From Planctomycetales bacterium (GTDB lineage Bacteria > Planctomycetota > Planctomycetia > Pirellulales > UBA7805): DNA of 7,209 nucleotides. The notes under the pieces are model-generated. The model did no database searches. It was not told the DNA's origin and saw only the letters and a program-made list of their open reading frames with translations. This document shows positions 5,368 to 7,209 of the stretch, in pieces (position 1 is the stretch's first letter; every line of letters starts with the position of its first letter). The stretch covers positions 2,037 to 9,245 of the forward strand of contig WVZU01000283.1 of assembly GCA_011772275.1 (NCBI GenBank), given 5' to 3'. The position numbers were made by a program, and so were the translations under genes.

Positions 5368-7089
5368 ATGCCCCTGCTTTCTGCAGCGGCCCTCGCCCCT
5401 TACCTGGCGGCCCTGCTGCTGGCGCTGGCGGTGCTGGCCGGCTGCGAACGGAAGGCCGTCGTCCCGCGCCCCGCCGTCACGTCGGACCGCCGGCAAGCCG
5501 GCGATGAGGTCTTTCGGTTTGCCGTGGAAAACTTGAACCGGCTGGCAGAATTCGATCCGCAGGAGATCCTGGCACAAGTCCTCACGCGGCTGAATCAGTG
5601 GGCCCGTGTCGACAAGACCCAGGTGGCGATGCCGGTCGACCCGCTGATCGCGACCTTGCCCAGGGCCGTCCACCAGAATCTGCTGAACGATCTGGCGTCA
5701 CGGAAATACACCATGTCCGATGCCTACTATTTGCGGGAAGCGGTCTTTTTGCGCGACATTGCCCGGCACGTATGCAGCGGCGTCTTTGAACCACTGGAAA
5801 AGGCGCAAAAGCTGTTCGCCTGGACGGCCAACAACATCGATCTTATCCAGACCGCCGACCCGCAACAAGAACCGATTGCTCAGATGCCATGGCTGACCGT
5901 GTTGAGCGGCGTGGGTCGGCCGCTGGACCGAGCCTGGGTGTTTGCGCGGCTGGCTCGACAACAGAAACTGGACGTTGTCCTGCTGGCCGTCCCCCTGGCC
6001 GACAGCCCGGCCTTGCAGCAACTGTGGTGCACGGCTCTTTTGCATGACGGCCAGCTGTACCTGTTTGACCCAAATTACGGACTGCCCCTCTATGGACCGC
6101 TTGGCAAACGCGTCGCCACCCTGCGGGAAGTGCAGGAGAATCCGGAACTGCTGCGACAGTTCGATCTTCCCGGGCAGCCCTACCCGATTGAGGCCGATCA
6201 AGTCCGACAGGTGGAGGTTTTTGTTGTTGCCGAGCGTCAATGTTTGTCTCAGCGGATGAAAAAAATCGAAGCTCGGCTGGGAGCCCAATTGCAGGTTGTG
6301 CTGACCTATCGACCGTCGGCAGTTGCCACCGTGGTCGACGCCATGCCGCGCGTGGGACGCACAAGGATCTGGACCTGGCCGTATCAGGCCGAAGAGATGG
6401 TTTACAGACCCGGTACCCCTAGCAATGAAGCGTTGCAGAGCCGGCTGTCGATCTTTGCCAAGCGGCAAGCCGGATCGGTGAATCCGCTGTGGAGCGGCCG
6501 GATCCGGCAACTGCAGGGACGCTATGCCTCCACCGGTCAGGTGGCCGAAGCGGTGGAAGAAGATCGCGCGCGCGACCTGGGGCTGGGAGATCGCGGAGCG
6601 AAATCGCTGTACCTGGAATCGCGGACCATGTTCAGCGATGCCGTCGGCCAGGAAATCCCTGCTCAGCTGCAAGAGAAATTCGAAAAGCTGCAGCGCCGCG
6701 CAAACCAGATGCGTCGTCAGGCGACCTACTGGCTGGGTGTGCTCAGCCTGGACGAAAATAAATACGAACTCGCCCAGTTCTACTTCAAAGAAATACTGGC
6801 GCATTGGCCCAACAGTGACCTGGCAGACCCGGCCCGCTTCGGTTTAGCCCGCGCCCACCAAGAACTGGGAAACCAATCAAAGGCAATCGAAACCTACCGC
6901 AGCATCCAAGGTAGTCTCGCCCCGGGTAGCAAGATCCGCGCAAAGATCATGGCGGAAGCGGCGACAACCGACCCACTGGCCGAAGAACCCCAGGCCGACG
7001 GACCCCAGCCAGAAGACCCACAGGCCGAGGAACCCCAGCCCGATGACCCGCAGGCAACGGAAGCCCGGGCAGGGGAAAAAAATGGCTGA
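5368..7089 (+). CDS. Predicted lipoprotein with degenerate transglutaminase-like core and TPR-like C-terminus
   Basis: Starting at the ATG at 5368 gives 573 residues. Residues 1-25 form a hydrophobic signal ending in the lipobox LAGC, with Cys26 as lipid anchor, so the protein is probably tethered to the envelope. Residues about 140-242 resemble a transglutaminase-like fold: helices, then GVGRPLDRAWVFARLARQQ (181-199) where the family has its catalytic Cys, then LWCTALLHDGQLYLFDP (219-235) where it has His and Asp. Only the Asp seems kept. Residues about 451-511 hold two TPR-like helix pairs (YWLGVLSLDENKYELAQFYF and onward), and the tail carries PQ pentapeptide repeats. The start is uncertain: the frame is open back to a GTG at 5239. 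In-frame alternatives are a TTG at 5281, which has AGGAAGGG 10 nt upstream, and a GTG at 5329. Codons before about 5329 look non-coding. Role unknown; an envelope scaffold is an inference. Confidence 0.85.
   Translation: MPLLSAAALAPYLAALLLALAVLAGCERKAVVPRPAVTSDRRQAGDEVFRFAVENLNRLAEFDPQEILAQVLTRLNQWARVDKTQVAMPVDPLIATLPRAVHQNLLNDLASRKYTMSDAYYLREAVFLRDIARHVCSGVFEPLEKAQKLFAWTANNIDLIQTADPQQEPIAQMPWLTVLSGVGRPLDRAWVFARLARQQKLDVVLLAVPLADSPALQQLWCTALLHDGQLYLFDPNYGLPLYGPLGKRVATLREVQENPELLRQFDLPGQPYPIEADQVRQVEVFVVAERQCLSQRMKKIEARLGAQLQVVLTYRPSAVATVVDAMPRVGRTRIWTWPYQAEEMVYRPGTPSNEALQSRLSIFAKRQAGSVNPLWSGRIRQLQGRYASTGQVAEAVEEDRARDLGLGDRGAKSLYLESRTMFSDAVGQEIPAQLQEKFEKLQRRANQMRRQATYWLGVLSLDENKYELAQFYFKEILAHWPNSDLADPARFGLARAHQELGNQSKAIETYRSIQGSLAPGSKIRAKIMAEAATTDPLAEEPQADGPQPEDPQAEEPQPDDPQATEARAGEKNG
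6982..7056 (+). repeat. Five 15-bp coding repeats: acidic Pro-Gln pentapeptides
   Basis: Five in-frame units encode EEPQA, DGPQP, EDPQA, EEPQP and DDPQA, consensus [E/D][E/D/G]PQ[A/P], near the C-terminus of the lipoprotein. Pro and Gln are fixed and the acidic residues vary. Such a tail is likely an extended, unstructured spacer; copy number may differ between strains. Confidence 0.8.
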
Positions 7090-7096
7090 GAACCCC

Positions 7097-7115
7097 CCGG
7101 CTTCACAGAAGCCGG
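7097..7115 (+). terminator. Strong hairpin just after the lipoprotein stop, no T run
   Basis: CCGGCTTC and GAAGCCGG form a perfect 8-bp stem around an ACA loop, starting 7 bp after the TGA. The position suits a transcript end or mRNA-stabilising hairpin, but no U run follows, so it is not a canonical intrinsic terminator. It could also be a dispersed palindromic repeat. Confidence 0.5.
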
Positions 7116-7209
7116 CTACAGCCACACGCGCGATGGGCCTTTTCGCGGGGACAACTGCCTGTTCGGGGGACACCTGACGGGGTCGGGAGTGAATGGCATT
7201 AAGATTTTC
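7116..7209. repeat. Intergenic tail with short GGGGACA direct repeats
   Basis: GGGGACAACTG (7147-7157) and GGGGACACCTG (7166-7176) match at 10 of 11 positions and start 19 bp apart, followed by GGGGTCGGGAGT at 7180-7191. No coding region is apparent. The pattern looks like a genome-dispersed intergenic element running out of the window, which cannot be confirmed here. Confidence 0.3.

Noticed and set aside
5698..6804. Minus-strand frame of 368 codons antisense to the lipoprotein gene
   Set aside because: Composition typical of antisense shadow, no start context, and the plus strand encodes a coherent lipobox and TPR protein.
7082..7177. Small ORF starting with ATGGCTGA across the lipoprotein stop, 31 codons, with an A/G-rich stretch upstream
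   Set aside because: It contains the 8-bp hairpin and the repeat block and has no recognisable product; the upstream AGGGGAAAAAA is part of the preceding gene's coding sequence.

Overview
The window most likely comes from a Planctomycetota bacterium, probably Pirellulales-like. This is an inference from gene content: a PqqD-like/M50 metalloprotease next to HlyD-type adaptors (one with an N-terminal GAF-like region), a Gram-negative Kdo pathway gene, a lipoprotein with a transglutaminase-like fold and TPRs, high GC with long antisense shadow frames, and weak or absent Shine-Dalgarno sites on several genes. No marker in the window proves the taxonomy.

Left half (1-3533, minus strand): a three-gene operon read right to left. 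First is a secreted or membrane-anchored HlyD-type periplasmic adaptor (2682-3533). Then comes a 635-residue protein with a cytosolic GAF-like half, one membrane segment and a HlyD-type adaptor half (734-2641). Last is a membrane M50 (site-2-protease-like) metalloprotease with a PqqD-like N-terminus and an HELGH zinc motif (1-732, cut off by the window edge). The gaps are 40 bp and 1 bp, so the genes are probably co-transcribed and the last two translationally coupled. Together they look like an envelope export or processing system whose middle protein could sense a cytosolic signal. No ABC or RND pump is visible in the window.

Middle (3534-4392): an 859-bp divergent intergenic region with no convincing protein gene but with much secondary structure. 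On the minus strand it holds a candidate structured RNA of about 170 nt. It has an upstream nested hairpin, then a three-way junction closed by a 12-bp stem that runs straight into seven U. Two G-U wobbles make sense only on that strand. A 15-bp imperfect tandem repeat sits 64-93 bp upstream of the adaptor operon, and a small hairpin lies in the presumed kdsA leader.

Right half (4393-7089, plus strand): kdsA, the Kdo-8-phosphate synthase of LPS inner-core synthesis, of the metal-dependent (Cys) class, followed by a large predicted lipoprotein. The lipoprotein has a transglutaminase-like core that seems to lack catalytic Cys and His, C-terminal TPR-like helices and an acidic Pro-Gln pentapeptide-repeat tail. 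A strong hairpin follows its stop codon. The last ~90 bp are non-coding with short GGGGACA-type direct repeats, possibly the edge of a dispersed intergenic repeat.
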